Positions 26,653 to 36,349 are shown, counted from the first letter of the stretch. The stretch is DNA of 64,000 nt from Campylobacter sp. MIT 99-7217 (GCF_006864365.1 NZ_QHLJ01000001.1:124001-188000), one strand, 5' to 3'. Made by a program: numbers and translations. Notes: a model not told the origin generated them from the letters alone.

Positions 26653-27408
26653 ATGACAGTCAATAACAATCCAACAGCTTTACAACAAAATAGCTATCTT
26701 AGTCAGGCTCAAAAGTCTTCAGAAAAGGCTTTAGGTAATATCGCTGCCATTCGTGCTATCAGTGGGGTCGATAATGCTGATTTAGCCATAGCTGATTCTT
26801 TAAGGTCTCAATCAAGCACTATTGATCAAGGTGTAGCAAATGCTTATGATGCGATCGGTGTTTTACAGATTGCTGATTCGAGTTTATCGCAGATTACACA
26901 GAGTGCAGATAGGTTAAATGAGCTTTCCGTTCAAATGAATAGTGCTGTTTTGAACGATAAACAAAAAGATATGCTTTACACTCAAGCTACTGCTATCATC
27001 GGTTCAATCAATGATGCTTTTAATAATGCTCAGTATAATGGAAAAAATGTTTTTCAAACTATGGATTTTGTTGTTGGGGTTGATTCAGTAGAAACAACAA
27101 ATCTTAATCCTGTTAATACTACAGGTTTGAGTTTGGATAACCAAGAGGGAATTCAAAATTTTTCCGATCAGGTTTCAAGACTAAGAGCTGATATTGGTGC
27201 TGGGATAAATGCTATCACTTCAAATATCAATTCAAGTGTCCAAGCAAGCGTCAATGTTAAGGCAGCTGAGGGTAGCTTGCTTAATGATGATGTGGCTCAA
27301 AATGTGAGCGATTTTGATGCAGGATATTTAAAGCAAAACTCCACAGCCTTTGCTATGGCTCATCAAAATGAAGTTCTTCAAAGTAAAATAGCTACCTTAC
27401 TTCAATAA
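26653..27408 (+). CDS. flaC: FlaC, secreted flagellin-like protein
   Basis: FlaC is exported by the flagellar apparatus but is not a filament subunit; in C. jejuni it is secreted and binds host cells. The 251-residue protein is far shorter than filament flagellins (about 570). It keeps only the N-terminal (DNADLAIADSLRSQSSTIDQGVANA) and C-terminal (FAMAHQNEVLQSKIATLLQ) coiled-coil domains, without the surface-exposed middle. A strong ribosome site (AAGGAG) precedes the ATG. Confidence 0.95.
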   Translation: MTVNNNPTALQQNSYLSQAQKSSEKALGNIAAIRAISGVDNADLAIADSLRSQSSTIDQGVANAYDAIGVLQIADSSLSQITQSADRLNELSVQMNSAVLNDKQKDMLYTQATAIIGSINDAFNNAQYNGKNVFQTMDFVVGVDSVETTNLNPVNTTGLSLDNQEGIQNFSDQVSRLRADIGAGINAITSNINSSVQASVNVKAAEGSLLNDDVAQNVSDFDAGYLKQNSTAFAMAHQNEVLQSKIATLLQ

Positions 27409-27416
27409 TCTTTATA

Positions 27417-27459
27417 TCAAAGCCCCTTTTATAAGGGCTTTGACTTTTTTATTTTTTCA
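27417..27459 (+). terminator. Terminator between flaC and cetA (bidirectional)
   Basis: TCAAAGCCC and GGGCTTTGA form perfect 9-bp arms (27417-27425 and 27435-27443) followed by a T-rich tract. It probably serves flaC and may also stop transcription of the convergent cetA. Confidence 0.9.
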
Positions 27460-28824
27460 GAGTTTGAGTTTAGATAAGATTTCCCCACTTTGTTGCTCTA
27501 AAATTTTGATATTTTCGATGATTTTATTATAAGAGTTTTGATCTATAGTTTCTTTGGCAAGTTTTGATGATTCTTGAGCACAGTTTTCTAAAAGTTTCTT
27601 GCATTGGTTAAAGTGTTCTTTGGATATCAAAGTAATGATGAGATTTTTAATCTTTGTATTATCATTTAAGATAGCAAATGAATCTTCTTCTTCAAAATCT
27701 TGACCACTATTAAGATTTAAATATAAATGTGATTTATAAAGTATATGGTTGATTCTTGTGGTGCATAGCATTAAATTTTGTGCGAATATACTGAATTCTT
27801 GCAGTAAGTTTTTATTATTTGTTTCAATATTTTCAAAGCTTTCATTAAAGTCTGTAAGCTGTTCTTGAGACTTTGAAGTGATCTCAAAGACTTCTTCTGT
27901 ATTATGTTTGATTTCGGAAAAATCTTGTTGCATAGTTTTTATAGTCATTGAAATTTCATTTGTGGATTTTTGTGTTCTTTCGGCAAGTTTTTTAATCTCT
28001 TCAGCTACAACAGAAAAGCCCTTTCCATGAACCCCTGCACGAGCTGCTTCAATAGCTGCATTAAGTGCCAAAAGATCGGTTTGCTTTGCTATATCATTGA
28101 TAATGTCGATGATAGAGGTAATACTTTTGGAATTTTGAACAAAATTTTCAACTCTGCTTTTGTTTGAATTTGACATTTCGCTTAGGGTATTGATATTTTG
28201 ACTTAAAATTTGAATACTTTGTCTACTTTGTTCTGAAGTTGTTGAGTTAAGATCAATGATATGAGAAATATTATCCATGGAAATAATCTCAGCATTTAAG
28301 GTATTTGAAATTTTTGAAAGATCTTTGTTTTGATTATTTAGACTAAGATCAAGCAAGGCTTTTGAAAGTGCATTTGGAAAGTGGGATTTTGATGTTTCTT
28401 CTATATTTTTTAAGGAAGTATTTATAAAATTAATATTTTGTGAAAAAATTCCTTTTAATCCTTGAGACAAAGCTTTTCTATAAAATTCATTATGACTAGA
28501 GCAAGAAATAGAGGTATTGATTTCTCGAAGATAAGCCTCAAGATGATCAATAGCGTTATTTATATTGTCGCAAATACCTTTTAGATGAGGATTATAGGCT
28601 CTAAAATAAATGATTCTTTCGTTAAATTCTCCATCTTTGAGATTTTGAGATAGGGCTAAAAGTTTTTTAATGATCTTTGAATCACTAAGATATAAATAAG
28701 CAAGGATTGCGTTAAAACCAAAAGCAATGCAAATAAAGCTTAAGGTAAGATAATTTTGAAAAATTATAGCCAAGATTAAAACACAGATATAAAAAGCAAA
28801 AAGCAAATAAAAAACTATTTTCAT
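27457..28824 (-). CDS. cetA: CetA-type energy-taxis transducer (methyl-accepting chemotaxis protein)
   Basis: This 455-residue membrane protein has two closely spaced N-terminal helices (about 3-25 and 28-48) and no periplasmic sensor domain, the architecture of CetA in C. jejuni. The long cytoplasmic coiled coil carries the CheA/CheW contact hairpin [20 protein letters not shown], then [13 protein letters not shown]. It should receive redox signals from the PAS protein encoded 8 bases upstream and pass them to the chemotaxis kinase. The Cet assignment rests on the architecture and the paired PAS gene. Confidence 0.85.
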   Translation of the reverse strand: MKIVFYLLFAFYICVLILAIIFQNYLTLSFICIAFGFNAILAYLYLSDSKIIKKLLALSQNLKDGEFNERIIYFRAYNPHLKGICDNINNAIDHLEAYLREINTSISCSSHNEFYRKALSQGLKGIFSQNINFINTSLKNIEETSKSHFPNALSKALLDLSLNNQNKDLSKISNTLNAEIISMDNISHIIDLNSTTSEQSRQSIQILSQNINTLSEMSNSNKSRVENFVQNSKSITSIIDIINDIAKQTDLLALNAAIEAARAGVHGKGFSVVAEEIKKLAERTQKSTNEISMTIKTMQQDFSEIKHNTEEVFEITSKSQEQLTDFNESFENIETNNKNLLQEFSIFAQNLMLCTTRINHILYKSHLYLNLNSGQDFEEEDSFAILNDNTKIKNLIITLISKEHFNQCKKLLENCAQESSKLAKETIDQNSYNKIIENIKILEQQSGEILSKLKL

Positions 28825-28832
28825 GTTTATTC

Positions 28833-29333
28833 CTAAAGACTATTTTCTTGTAAGCGAAATATAAGCTCATTGTAGCTCATTTTGTAAGATCTAACTATAT
28901 CAAAAAGTGCTTTTGCAGAACCTTTCATTCCTTCTTTTTTTTCTATATTTATTAAGTCGGTGTAAATAGTTTCTATCAGTTTGACAGCCTCTAAATTTGG
29001 AGCTCGTCTTACAGAATAATACCCTATGATATTTTTATTCATATCAAAAGAAGGTGTGATATTTGCAAATACCCAATAAAAATCATTTTCTTTCGTTTTA
29101 TTTTTAACAAAGGCAAAAAATTCTTTCCCGCCTTGAATTTGCTCCCATAATGCCTTATAAGCAATCTTTGGCATATCAGGATGTCTTAAGATATTATGGT
29201 TTTTAAACAAAAGATCTTTCAGTTTATAGCCTGAGTATTTTATAAAATCATCATTTGCATAAGTAATAAAACCCTTAGTATCAGTTTTTGATGTGATCAG
29301 TGTATCTGCCTCAAGGTAAATTTGCTGGTTCAT
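28833..29333 (-). CDS. PAS-domain energy-taxis partner (CetB/CetC-like)
   Basis: This 166-residue cytosolic protein is a single Aer-like PAS domain: [30 protein letters not shown], and a [12 protein letters not shown] strand, followed by a helical tail. In C. jejuni CetB binds FAD and signals through CetA. There a second PAS gene (cetC) flanks cetA on the other side; here only one PAS gene is present and it precedes cetA, the position of cetC by my memory. Which of the two it represents cannot be settled here. Confidence 0.83.
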   Translation of the reverse strand: MNQQIYLEADTLITSKTDTKGFITYANDDFIKYSGYKLKDLLFKNHNILRHPDMPKIAYKALWEQIQGGKEFFAFVKNKTKENDFYWVFANITPSFDMNKNIIGYYSVRRAPNLEAVKLIETIYTDLINIEKKEGMKGSAKALFDIVRSYKMSYNELIFRLQENSL

Positions 29334-29501
29334 GAGCGTTTATCCTCAAATAAAGTAAAATTAGGAAAATTTACGAGTTATATTTTAACACAAAAAAGTA
29401 AAATATTTCAAACTCACGATAATTTAAGAATATAAATTAAAATTATATTTAATTTACCTTAATTTATTAGAATTTGTTCCAAATAAAATAAATGTCAGTT
29501 G

Positions 29502-30197
29502 ATGAAAACTATACACATTAAGCAAGTAAAAAAAGGTTATCGCTATAATACCTACTCTTTGATACTTTATGATTTTGCAAGGAGTTTGCAACCCAAAAAT
29601 GAACTTTTGGATATAGGTTGTGGTTGTGGTATTGTGGGTATTTTATTGAAAAATGAATTCAAAGATGTGAGGCTTCATTTGCTTGATATTGATAAAGCTA
29701 ATTGCGAGCTAGCAAGGTATAATCTTAGCCAAAATGACTTGGAAGCTGAGGTGCTTTGCAAGGATTTTACTTGCTTTAAAAGTGAGAAAAAATTTGATTT
29801 TTTGGTTTGTAATCCTCCTTTTTATAGACAAGGGGCGTTAAAAACTTCAAATTTGCAGGAAAATCAAAGTAAATTTCAAGAATTTTTACCCTTTGATGCC
29901 TTGTTGAGTTCTGTAAATTTGATTATCAAGCCTTTGGGAAGATTTGTTTTTTGCTATGAGGCTACGGCTTTAGATATGCTTTGTATGAGTTTGAGGGAAA
30001 AAAAATTTAAGATTGTTAAAATGCAGTTTGTGCATAGTGATACGCACAAAAAAGCAAAACTCGTTCTTATCGAAGCAAGAAAGGGCGTTAAAAGCATGTG
30101 CGAAATTTTACCTCCTTTTTTTGTTTTAAAAGAGGGAATAAAAAGCAAGATGATGCGAGAGCTTGAAGAAAGGTTAAATATAATTAGCGATGATTAA
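29502..30197 (+). CDS. SAM-dependent methyltransferase, TrmN6-like (Cj0495-like)
   Basis: This is a 231-residue class I methyltransferase with motif I LLDIGCGCGIVGILL, the acidic motif LHLLDIDKANCELA and the catalytic NPPF in FLVCNPPFYRQG. NPPF enzymes methylate exocyclic amino groups of DNA or RNA bases. The closest family I recognise is TrmN6, which acts on adenosine 37 of tRNA-Val. It is first in a five-gene run, overlapping the next gene by eight bases. Confidence 0.82.
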   Translation: MKTIHIKQVKKGYRYNTYSLILYDFARSLQPKNELLDIGCGCGIVGILLKNEFKDVRLHLLDIDKANCELARYNLSQNDLEAEVLCKDFTCFKSEKKFDFLVCNPPFYRQGALKTSNLQENQSKFQEFLPFDALLSSVNLIIKPLGRFVFCYEATALDMLCMSLREKKFKIVKMQFVHSDTHKKAKLVLIEARKGVKSMCEILPPFFVLKEGIKSKMMRELEERLNIISDD

Positions 30198-30558
30198 AAA
30201 TGAAGATTTTGATTATGCTTTTGATGAGAGCGCTTGCAAGGCTTGTGGAGGCAAGTGTTGCACGGGAGAAAGTGGTTATATTTTTGCCGATGAAGAAGAG
30301 CTTGAAAAAATAAGAATTTTTTTAAATTTAGAAAAAGAAGAGTTTCAAAAAAGTTTTTTAAAGAAAATTGGGATAAAATATAGCTTTAAAGAAGTGAAAT
30401 TTGAAGATGGTTTTGCTTGCATTTTCTTTGATCAAAACAAGCGAAATTGTAGTATTTACGAATTTCGTCCTAGACAATGTAAGACTTTTCCATTTTGGAA
30501 ATACTATAAAACACATAAAGAGGAACTACAAAAAGAATGTATAGGGGTTTATTTTTAG
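30190..30558 (+). CDS. YkgJ-family cysteine-cluster protein (Cj0496-like)
   Basis: This 122-residue protein has the YkgJ pattern: ACKACGGKCCTGESGYIF near the N terminus and CSIYEFRPRQCKTFPFW in the middle, with another Cys near the end. The cysteines probably bind zinc or an iron-sulfur cluster. No reaction is known for the family. It overlaps both neighbouring genes. Confidence 0.87.
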   Translation: MIKNEDFDYAFDESACKACGGKCCTGESGYIFADEEELEKIRIFLNLEKEEFQKSFLKKIGIKYSFKEVKFEDGFACIFFDQNKRNCSIYEFRPRQCKTFPFWKYYKTHKEELQKECIGVYF

Positions 30559-31844
30559 GGATATGTTTGTTGTTTTGTGCTTGTGCAAAACATGAATCCA
30601 TAGCAGGTGTTCAAGATAATAATTTTACAGGACTTTCTTTTAAGCCAAGTAAGGAGTATTATTTTGATCAAGAGATGATGAAAGCGTATGCTTATGAGTT
30701 TTCAGGCGAGTATGCTCAAGCTGTAGATATTTATAAAAAGCTCTTTTTAGAGTATGAAAATTCTCTTTTGCTTGAGAGTGCTTTTCTTATCAGTCTTAAT
30801 AACAACTTGCCATCAAAAAATGAGCTAAATCAAATGGCGAGTAAGTATTGGGATAAGAACTTAAATTTGGCAAGATTGAGTGCTTTTTATTATCTTTCAA
30901 ATGGAGATTTAAACAAAGCTGAAGCCTTGCTCAATAAAACCTTGATCAAAGAAAAAGACACGAGAACATATGAGCTTTTGGGCGATATTTATGTGCAGAA
31001 AAGAGATTTTAATAAGGCTTTAAATTATTATCATCTAGCAAGAAAAAATTTAGAAGCTAATGACTTGCAAGTAGAAAATCTCACGATAAAAATTGCTGAA
31101 GTACAAATTTTTTCAGGAAATAAAAACAAAGCCAAACAAGAACTTCAAGCCTATATCAAACAAAATTCTTGCACACCAAAAATTTGTATATTTTTGGCTA
31201 AAATGTATAGTGATGAAAATAATATAAAGGGCTTAAAAAACCTTTATATAAAGCTTTATGAAGCAACTTTAGACGAAAAGATTATCTATGGTTTGATTGA
31301 AATTTTAATCCAAGAAGAAAACTATCAAGAAGCCTTAAATTTAAGCCTCAAATATGAACTCAATGATGAACTTGTTTTGTTTTTATATCAAGGTTTAAAA
31401 AGGATTGATGAAGCCTATATGCTGGCTTTGAAAATTTATAATGAAAAAAAAGATAAAAAATACTTACTTTTAGCGGCTGTGCTTGAGTTTGAAAGAGCCA
31501 CAGAAAAAAAACAAATCGATGATAAGGTTTTAAAATCAACGATTTTAAAATTTGAAGAGGGTATTGATGAAAATAGTGAGTCAATGTATCTTAATTATTA
31601 TGGATATTTGTTGATTGATTATGATCTTGACATTAAAAAAGGTATAAAACTCGTTGAAAGAGCCTTAGAGGTAGAGCCTGATAATTTTTACTATATGGAT
31701 TCTTTGGCTTGGGGGTATTATAAGCTTAAAGATTGCAACAAAGCAAGGGATATTATGCTTCAAACCTTACATGATGAAGAGTTTGCAAATATCAAGGAAA
31801 CCAAAGATCATGTCAAAGCAATTAGCGAGTGTGTGACAAAATAA
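30537..31844 (+). CDS. TPR-repeat lipoprotein (Cj0497-like)
   Basis: This 435-residue lipoprotein has the signal peptide LFLGICLLFCAC with the acylated Cys near residue 16. The remainder is helical, with tetratricopeptide repeats. Examples are YAQAVDIYKKLFLEYEN, YELLGDIYVQKRDFNKALNYY and the last pair before the C terminus, GIKLVERALEVEPDNFYY and KLKDCNKARDIM. Such proteins usually scaffold envelope complexes; no partner is visible. It begins 22 bases inside the YkgJ gene and abuts trpC. Confidence 0.87.
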   Translation: MYRGLFLGICLLFCACAKHESIAGVQDNNFTGLSFKPSKEYYFDQEMMKAYAYEFSGEYAQAVDIYKKLFLEYENSLLLESAFLISLNNNLPSKNELNQMASKYWDKNLNLARLSAFYYLSNGDLNKAEALLNKTLIKEKDTRTYELLGDIYVQKRDFNKALNYYHLARKNLEANDLQVENLTIKIAEVQIFSGNKNKAKQELQAYIKQNSCTPKICIFLAKMYSDENNIKGLKNLYIKLYEATLDEKIIYGLIEILIQEENYQEALNLSLKYELNDELVLFLYQGLKRIDEAYMLALKIYNEKKDKKYLLLAAVLEFERATEKKQIDDKVLKSTILKFEEGIDENSESMYLNYYGYLLIDYDLDIKKGIKLVERALEVEPDNFYYMDSLAWGYYKLKDCNKARDIMLQTLHDEEFANIKETKDHVKAISECVTK

Positions 31845-32633
31845 ATGATACTTGAAGATATTTTCAGACAAAGCAAACAAGATCTTGAACGCACAAAAGA
31901 AAAAGTAAGTTTTAAGCACTTGGAAAAAAAATTTGAAGAGCTTAGTTTTAGGAAAAATCCAAAAGATATTTGCACCTTGCTTAGAAAAAATCCTCATAAA
32001 ATAAATATCATCGCTGAGGTTAAAAAAGCAAGTCCTAGCAAGGGCGTTATAAGAGAGGATTTTAAACCCCTGCAAATTGCTTTAAATTACGCTTCTAACT
32101 CAGCTTGTGCTATTTCTGTTTTAACAGAGTCTCATTTTTTTCAAGGAGAGCTTTCTTTTTTGCAAGAAATTCGTAAAAGTGTTGATATTCCTTTACTTAG
32201 AAAGGATTTTATTTTTGATTTGTATCAAATTTTACAAAGTGCGGTTTGTGGGGCTGATTTTATTTTGCTTATTGCTAAAATGCTTGATGAAAAGAGCTTG
32301 AAAAATTTATTTGAATATGCTAGAAATTTAGGCTTAGAAGTGCTTTTTGAAGTGCATTCAAAAGAAGATTTACAAAAGGCTTTTTTTGCAGGAGCAAATA
32401 TCATAGGTATAAATCATAGGGATTTGAATGATTTTTCCATGAATATGAGCCTTTGCGAAGAACTTATGCAAGATATCCCCAAGGATAAAATCATCGTTGC
32501 TGAAAGTGGGCTTGATGATAGAAATATCCACAAACTTGATGATTTGGGCGTTGATGCCTTTTTGATAGGTGAATATTTAATGAGGGAAAAAGATGAAGGC
32601 TTGGCACTTTCAAAGCTTAAGAGGAGGCTTTGA
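31845..32633 (+). CDS. trpC: Indole-3-glycerol phosphate synthase (TrpC)
   Basis: TrpC closes the indole ring in tryptophan synthesis. The 262-residue TIM barrel has [15 protein letters not shown] (phosphate and catalytic Lys), [38 protein letters not shown] and IIVAESGL in correct order. It starts directly after the lipoprotein stop, away from other trp genes. Confidence 0.96.
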   Translation: MILEDIFRQSKQDLERTKEKVSFKHLEKKFEELSFRKNPKDICTLLRKNPHKINIIAEVKKASPSKGVIREDFKPLQIALNYASNSACAISVLTESHFFQGELSFLQEIRKSVDIPLLRKDFIFDLYQILQSAVCGADFILLIAKMLDEKSLKNLFEYARNLGLEVLFEVHSKEDLQKAFFAGANIIGINHRDLNDFSMNMSLCEELMQDIPKDKIIVAESGLDDRNIHKLDDLGVDAFLIGEYLMREKDEGLALSKLKRRL

Positions 32634-33112
32634 TGCAGTATTTATACGCACCTTGGAGATCGCAGTATTTTAGTAAAGAAAAAGATATATGTCCTTTTTG
32701 TTTAGATCAAAGAAATTTAAGTAATGAAGAAATGGGAGTGATTTTTAGGGCTAAATTTTGCTTTGGGATCATGAATGCTTATCCTTATTCTCCAGCTCAT
32801 TTTATGGTTGTTCCTTATTTGCATGAAGAAAATATAGAAAATTTAGACCCACAAACTTGGCAAGAAATGAGTAAATATGTCCAAAAAGGTGTTCAAATTT
32901 TAAAAGAGCAAGTTCATGCCAAGGGTGTAAATATAGGAATGAATTTAGGTGAGCAAGCAGGTGCTGGCATTGCCAAACATTGTCATTATCATCTTGTGCC
33001 AAGATGGTTTGGAGATACAAATTTCATCACAACTATCGCTGATACTAGGGTTTGTGGCAGAGATCTAAATGAAATTTATAAGAAACTTTGTTTTGCGTTT
33101 GGAGATTTATGA
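32633..33112 (+). CDS. HIT-family nucleotide hydrolase/transferase (Cj0499-like)
   Basis: This 159-residue member of the histidine triad superfamily has the triad HCHYHLVPRW near 118-127. An N-terminal CPFC pair may bind zinc, and the sequence resembles the Ap4A phosphorylase-type branch. It acts on nucleotide phosphate bonds; the exact substrate is not determinable. The ATG overlaps the trpC stop as TGATG after a strong GAGGAGG site, so the two are translationally coupled. Confidence 0.9.
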   Translation: MQYLYAPWRSQYFSKEKDICPFCLDQRNLSNEEMGVIFRAKFCFGIMNAYPYSPAHFMVVPYLHEENIENLDPQTWQEMSKYVQKGVQILKEQVHAKGVNIGMNLGEQAGAGIAKHCHYHLVPRWFGDTNFITTIADTRVCGRDLNEIYKKLCFAFGDL

Positions 33113-33129
33113 TTATTAAAAATTAACTC

Positions 33130-33164
33130 TTATCAATTTTAAATTTGATAAAAGATGTTACAAT
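33130..33164 (+). promoter_or_regulatory. Promoter with adjacent inverted repeat before the membrane protein gene
   Basis: TGTTACAAT (hexamer TACAAT at 33159-33164) is a good extended -10. Just upstream, TTATCAA (33130-33136) and TTGATAA (33145-33151) form an inverted repeat in the -35 region that could be an operator or a weak terminator of the HIT gene. Confidence 0.4.
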
Positions 33165-33192
33165 CCATGAAAATTAACCAAAAAGGAAGCAA

Positions 33193-33633
33193 ATGCAAGC
33201 AATCTACCCTTATTTTCTAACCATACATTTAATTTGTGCGATTATTTTTTTAGGTTTTATTTTTACTGATGTGGTGCTTTTGAGTAGAGTTAAAAAAGTT
33301 TTAGGAGAAGAACTTGGACAAAAGCTTATTCAAGTTGTTACCCAAAGAGGCGTTAAGATTATGCCTTTATGTGTGCTTTTACTTGTTTTAAGTGGCGGAG
33401 CTATGATAAGCCGTTATATCAGCTTTGAGAGTTTTTGGGATAGTCCTTTACAAAAACTTTTGATGATAAAATTATGCTTAGCCTTACTTATTGTTATTCT
33501 TGTTTTAAATGCCTTATTTCATAAGCTTATTCTCAAGAAACCAAATCCAATCGGTGCGTATACGCATATCATCGTTTTCGTGCTTGGTTTCGGAATCGTT
33601 GTATTAGCAAAGTTAGCTTTTTTTGTTAATTAG
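33193..33633 (+). CDS. Small four-helix membrane protein, CopD/DUF2269-like
   Basis: This 146-residue integral membrane protein has four hydrophobic helices. A histidine sits in the first helix (FLTIHLICAIIFLGFIF), with further histidines near the third and fourth helices (ALFHKLIL, YTHIIVF). The arrangement resembles small haem- or copper-related CopD/YphA-like proteins, but I am not confident of the family. It is alone between the HIT gene and the ribosomal operon. Confidence 0.6.
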   Translation: MQAIYPYFLTIHLICAIIFLGFIFTDVVLLSRVKKVLGEELGQKLIQVVTQRGVKIMPLCVLLLVLSGGAMISRYISFESFWDSPLQKLLMIKLCLALLIVILVLNALFHKLILKKPNPIGAYTHIIVFVLGFGIVVLAKLAFFVN

Positions 33634-33655
33634 CTTAAATTCAGCAAAAATTTGC

Positions 33656-33661
33656 TACAAT
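33656..33661 (+). promoter_or_regulatory. Promoter of rpsF-ssb-rpsR
   Basis: TGCTACAAT, an extended -10 with TACAAT here, lies 65 bases before the rpsF ATG, leaving a leader of about 58 bases. Confidence 0.6.
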
Positions 33662-33725
33662 AAAGACTTGCTTTATGCAAAATCCTTGCCTGTGCAAATG
33701 GGCTATATATCCATAAGGAGAAAGA

Positions 33726-34100
33726 ATGAGACATTATGAGGTTTTATTTATCTTAAAACCCACACTGACAGAAGAAGAAGTTAGTGCGAAGTTGGAATTT
33801 GTAAAAGAAATTCTTAGTAAAAATGGTGCAAGTATTGAAAGTGTTGTTGAGATGGGTACTAGAAAGCTTGCGTATAAGATCAAGAAGTATGAAAGAGGAA
33901 CTTATTTCGTGATTTATTTTAAGGCAGAGCCTAGTTTGATCAACGAACTTGAAAGAGTTCTTAGAATCACTGAAGAGGTGATTAGATTTCTTATCGTCAA
34001 ATATGAAAATAAAAAAGAAATCGCTGCTTGGGAAAAATTAAGTCATGGAATCAAGCAAACAAAGAAAGAAATCAAGCCCCTAGAGTCTCCTGAAGTTTAA
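33726..34100 (+). CDS. rpsF: 30S ribosomal protein S6
   Basis: S6 is a small-subunit protein that binds 16S rRNA with S18. The 124-residue sequence has [19 protein letters not shown], the [20 protein letters not shown] core and RFLIVKYE near the end, plus a charged tail. The order rpsF-ssb-rpsR is the standard bacterial operon. AAGGAG lies before the ATG. Confidence 0.98.
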   Translation: MRHYEVLFILKPTLTEEEVSAKLEFVKEILSKNGASIESVVEMGTRKLAYKIKKYERGTYFVIYFKAEPSLINELERVLRITEEVIRFLIVKYENKKEIAAWEKLSHGIKQTKKEIKPLESPEV

Positions 34101-34110
34101 GGAAAAAACT

Positions 34111-34617
34111 ATGTTTAATAAGGTTGTTTTGGTAGGAAATTTAACAAGAGATATTGAGATGCGTTACACTCCATTAGGTGCAGCTATCGGATCTTCTGGT
34201 ATTGCTGTTACGAGGAGATTTAATGCTTCAAGCGGAGAAAAAAAGGAAGAAACTTGTTTCATTGATATTACTTTCTTTGGTCGTTCTGCTGAGGTAGCAA
34301 ATCAATACCTAAATAAGGGAAGTAAGGTTTTGATCGAGGGGAGATTAAAATTTGATCAGTGGAGTGATCAAAATGGACAAAATCGCTCTAAACATAGCGT
34401 TTATGTAGAAAGTATGGAGATGCTCGGTTCAAATCCTCAATCAAGCGGAAATTTTGGACAAAATCATAACCAAAAACAAAACCAAAATTACGATCCTTAT
34501 GAAACAAGGGAAGCAAAAGTTTCTCAAGCTCGTCCTACCCAAAACTATCAAGAAGAAAAGATCAAAGAAATCGATATTGATGATTTTGATGATGATAAGA
34601 CAGAATTACCATTTTAG
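34111..34617 (+). CDS. ssb: Single-stranded DNA-binding protein (SSB)
   Basis: SSB coats single-stranded DNA in replication and recombination. The 168-residue protein has an N-terminal OB fold ([20 protein letters not shown], then [20 protein letters not shown]). The linker is Gln/Asn-rich, and the tail ends [15 protein letters not shown], the acidic tip that recruits repair and replication proteins. Confidence 0.98.
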   Translation: MFNKVVLVGNLTRDIEMRYTPLGAAIGSSGIAVTRRFNASSGEKKEETCFIDITFFGRSAEVANQYLNKGSKVLIEGRLKFDQWSDQNGQNRSKHSVYVESMEMLGSNPQSSGNFGQNHNQKQNQNYDPYETREAKVSQARPTQNYQEEKIKEIDIDDFDDDKTELPF

Positions 34618-34628
34618 AAGGAAAAATT

Positions 34629-34889
34629 ATGGCAGAAAAAAGAAAATACTCACGCAAATATTGCAAATACACTGAAGCGAAAGTTGAATTTATTGATTAC
34701 AAGGATACAGCGTTGCTAAAGTATGCTTTATCTGAAAGATTTAAAATCATGCCTCGTCGCTTGACAGGCACAAGCAAAAAATACCAAGAAATGGTAGAAG
34801 TTGCGATCAAAAGAGCTAGACATGTAGCTTTGATCCCTTATATCGTAGATCGTAAAAATGTAGTTACAAATCCTTTTGAGGGTTTATAA
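34629..34889 (+). CDS. rpsR: 30S ribosomal protein S18
   Basis: This 86-residue S18 has [23 protein letters not shown] at the start and [11 protein letters not shown] then [11 protein letters not shown] at the end. It is the last gene of the rpsF operon and pairs with S6 on the ribosome platform. Confidence 0.98.
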   Translation: MAEKRKYSRKYCKYTEAKVEFIDYKDTALLKYALSERFKIMPRRLTGTSKKYQEMVEVAIKRARHVALIPYIVDRKNVVTNPFEGL

Positions 34890-34895
34890 TTTTTT

Positions 34896-34918
34896 ACTCA
34901 GGGCTTAAAGCCTTGAGT
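34896..34918. terminator. Hairpin between rpsR and the convergent pseudopilin-cluster gene
   Basis: ACTCAGGGCTT and AAGCCTTGAGT form 11-bp arms with one G-T pair and a one-base centre. The T-run lies before, not after, the hairpin on the plus strand, so the terminator call is tentative. Confidence 0.4.
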
Positions 34919-35350
34919 AAAATTTGGATATATAACAAAGTTTTTACTGATAAAAATTTCTTCATTTACCGCTGTATCAGTATTTAAAAGCACGCTAACA
35001 TTTACTATAATGCTAAAATCTTTGCTTAAATTCGCATCTGTATTTAAATTTACAAGTTTAAAATTTTTACACTCTGCCAAAGGATAAAAATAAGATATTT
35101 TAATTTTGTCATTTGCATTTGGATAATGAAATTCGACAAAATCCAAGCATTCTTTTTGAGCCTTTCTTGTTTCGTATAGAAAATATTTTGCAAGTTCTTT
35201 TGAGTCGCTTGCCAAAATTTGAGCTTGGGTATATAAAAATGTATCTTTTGTTTGTCTTGGAATATAACTTGAAGTATTTATGAGCAAGATCATAAGGCTT
35301 GAAAGTATAAGCAATATGAGTGTAAATACCAGCATGTAAGCTTTTTTCAA
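34898..35350 (-). CDS. Membrane-anchored protein of the competence pseudopilin cluster (Cj1079-like)
   Basis: This 150-residue protein has one N-terminal hydrophobic helix (YMLVFTLILLILSSLMILLIN) and a periplasmic remainder with two cysteines. It lacks a clear FTLxE prepilin site. It starts at TTG: AAGGA lies seven bases upstream and the TTGA overlaps the previous stop, whereas the next ATG has no ribosome site. It is last in the fliW-proC-ctsT run and is probably an accessory subunit of the DNA-uptake pseudopilus; this role is inferred from position. Confidence 0.7.
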   Translation of the reverse strand: MKKAYMLVFTLILLILSSLMILLINTSSYIPRQTKDTFLYTQAQILASDSKELAKYFLYETRKAQKECLDFVEFHYPNANDKIKISYFYPLAECKNFKLVNLNTDANLSKDFSIIVNVSVLLNTDTAVNEEIFISKNFVIYPNFTQGFKP

Positions 35351-36072
35351 AGACTTATCCTTTCAAAGCAAGCAGGAGTAATTTTTTGATTATTTTCAAA
35401 AAGACAAAGTTTGATGATGAGATAATCATTTTGTTTTAAAATTTCAAAGCTTTGAACCCCATTTATCAGTAATGTTTTTTGTTTTAAGCTAGATTTAAGA
35501 TGAGGCTCAAGCTCATAGTAAAGTTTCTCATCTTGTATAAAAAAATGAATTCTAGCTTCAATAAGCTTAAAAAAGCCCTCAAAAGAAGCATTATTAAAAC
35601 TTATATTTTCATCATCAATAACACTAAGCTCATAAATTTGTTTTTTTGAAAGCGAGTAAAATAAGAGTGTATTATTTTTAAAGCCATAAAGATCTTGGTG
35701 ATTTTTTAAAATCTGCAAAAGCTTAGCTTTAGGTACATAAAAATCAGTATGATTTTTTAGAATCAAAGAGGAGTTAGCGATAAAAATGTTTTGGTTTTTT
35801 TGCATGAGTAAATTTACTCTGTCCTCTAAGAAACAGCTTAAATCTTGAAAATTTATACTCTCTTTGAGGCAGTTTTGCAAGATTTTATCTATTTGTATAA
35901 GTGTAATATTTGCATTTTGAAAAGCGTTTATAAATTTTTCTTGAGAGTTTGTAAAATAAAAGAGATTTTTAAAAAGTATAAAAATAATACCTATAAGTAA
36001 CGAGCTTATCACTAAAGCAAGTAGGCATTCAAATAAACTAAAAGCTTTTTTCATCTTTGAAAAATACCTCAT
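35347..36072 (-). CDS. Prepilin-type N-terminal protein of the DNA-uptake cluster (Cj1078-like)
   Basis: The 241-residue frame contains KKAFSLFECLLALVISSLLIG, a class III leader in which cleavage would fall before Phe, with the conserved Glu at +5. It should be processed by the prepilin peptidase encoded at 20.6 kb. The rest is a periplasmic domain with four cysteines. Two starts are possible, here and six codons later at 36054; the second gives a canonical short leader MKKA, but neither has a convincing ribosome site. It overlaps ctsT. Confidence 0.75.
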   Translation of the reverse strand: MRYFSKMKKAFSLFECLLALVISSLLIGIIFILFKNLFYFTNSQEKFINAFQNANITLIQIDKILQNCLKESINFQDLSCFLEDRVNLLMQKNQNIFIANSSLILKNHTDFYVPKAKLLQILKNHQDLYGFKNNTLLFYSLSKKQIYELSVIDDENISFNNASFEGFFKLIEARIHFFIQDEKLYYELEPHLKSSLKQKTLLINGVQSFEILKQNDYLIIKLCLFENNQKITPACFERISL

Positions 36073-36349
36073 AGTCTTGATTTTTTGGCTTTAGACTTTG
36101 AAGTTGAATATCTTGGGTCAAAAGCTCAAAAAGGATAAAATCTTGAATATTTGTTTTGATCTTGGTATCTGAGAGTTTTGCTTGCTTGTTGTAGAGTTGC
36201 ATTTCGTTTTGTTTTATAAGTGAATGAAGATGAAGATTTTGTGAATTTTTGATAATCTGGGCATAAGAAAGATAAAAAAAACTAAAGATGATCCCTAAAA
36301 TGATAATGCTAAAAAGTACTTCTACTAAAGAAAAAGCTCTTTTTATCAT
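36038..36349 (-). CDS. ctsT: CtsT, type II secretion-like pseudopilin for natural transformation
   Basis: This 103-residue protein begins MIKRAFSLVEVLFSIIILG, a textbook prepilin leader with Glu at +5 and a hydrophobic helix. It corresponds to CtsT of C. jejuni, needed for DNA uptake. It overlaps proC by four bases and the next pseudopilin gene by about 35. Confidence 0.87.
   Translation of the reverse strand: MIKRAFSLVEVLFSIIILGIIFSFFYLSYAQIIKNSQNLHLHSLIKQNEMQLYNKQAKLSDTKIKTNIQDFILFELLTQDIQLQSLKPKNQDYEVFFKDEKSF

Noticed and set aside
33680-33715. Ribosomal-protein leader motif (S6:S18 type) before rpsF
   Set aside because: A short GCC/GGC pairing is possible, but I could not see the conserved bulge and loop of the known leader.
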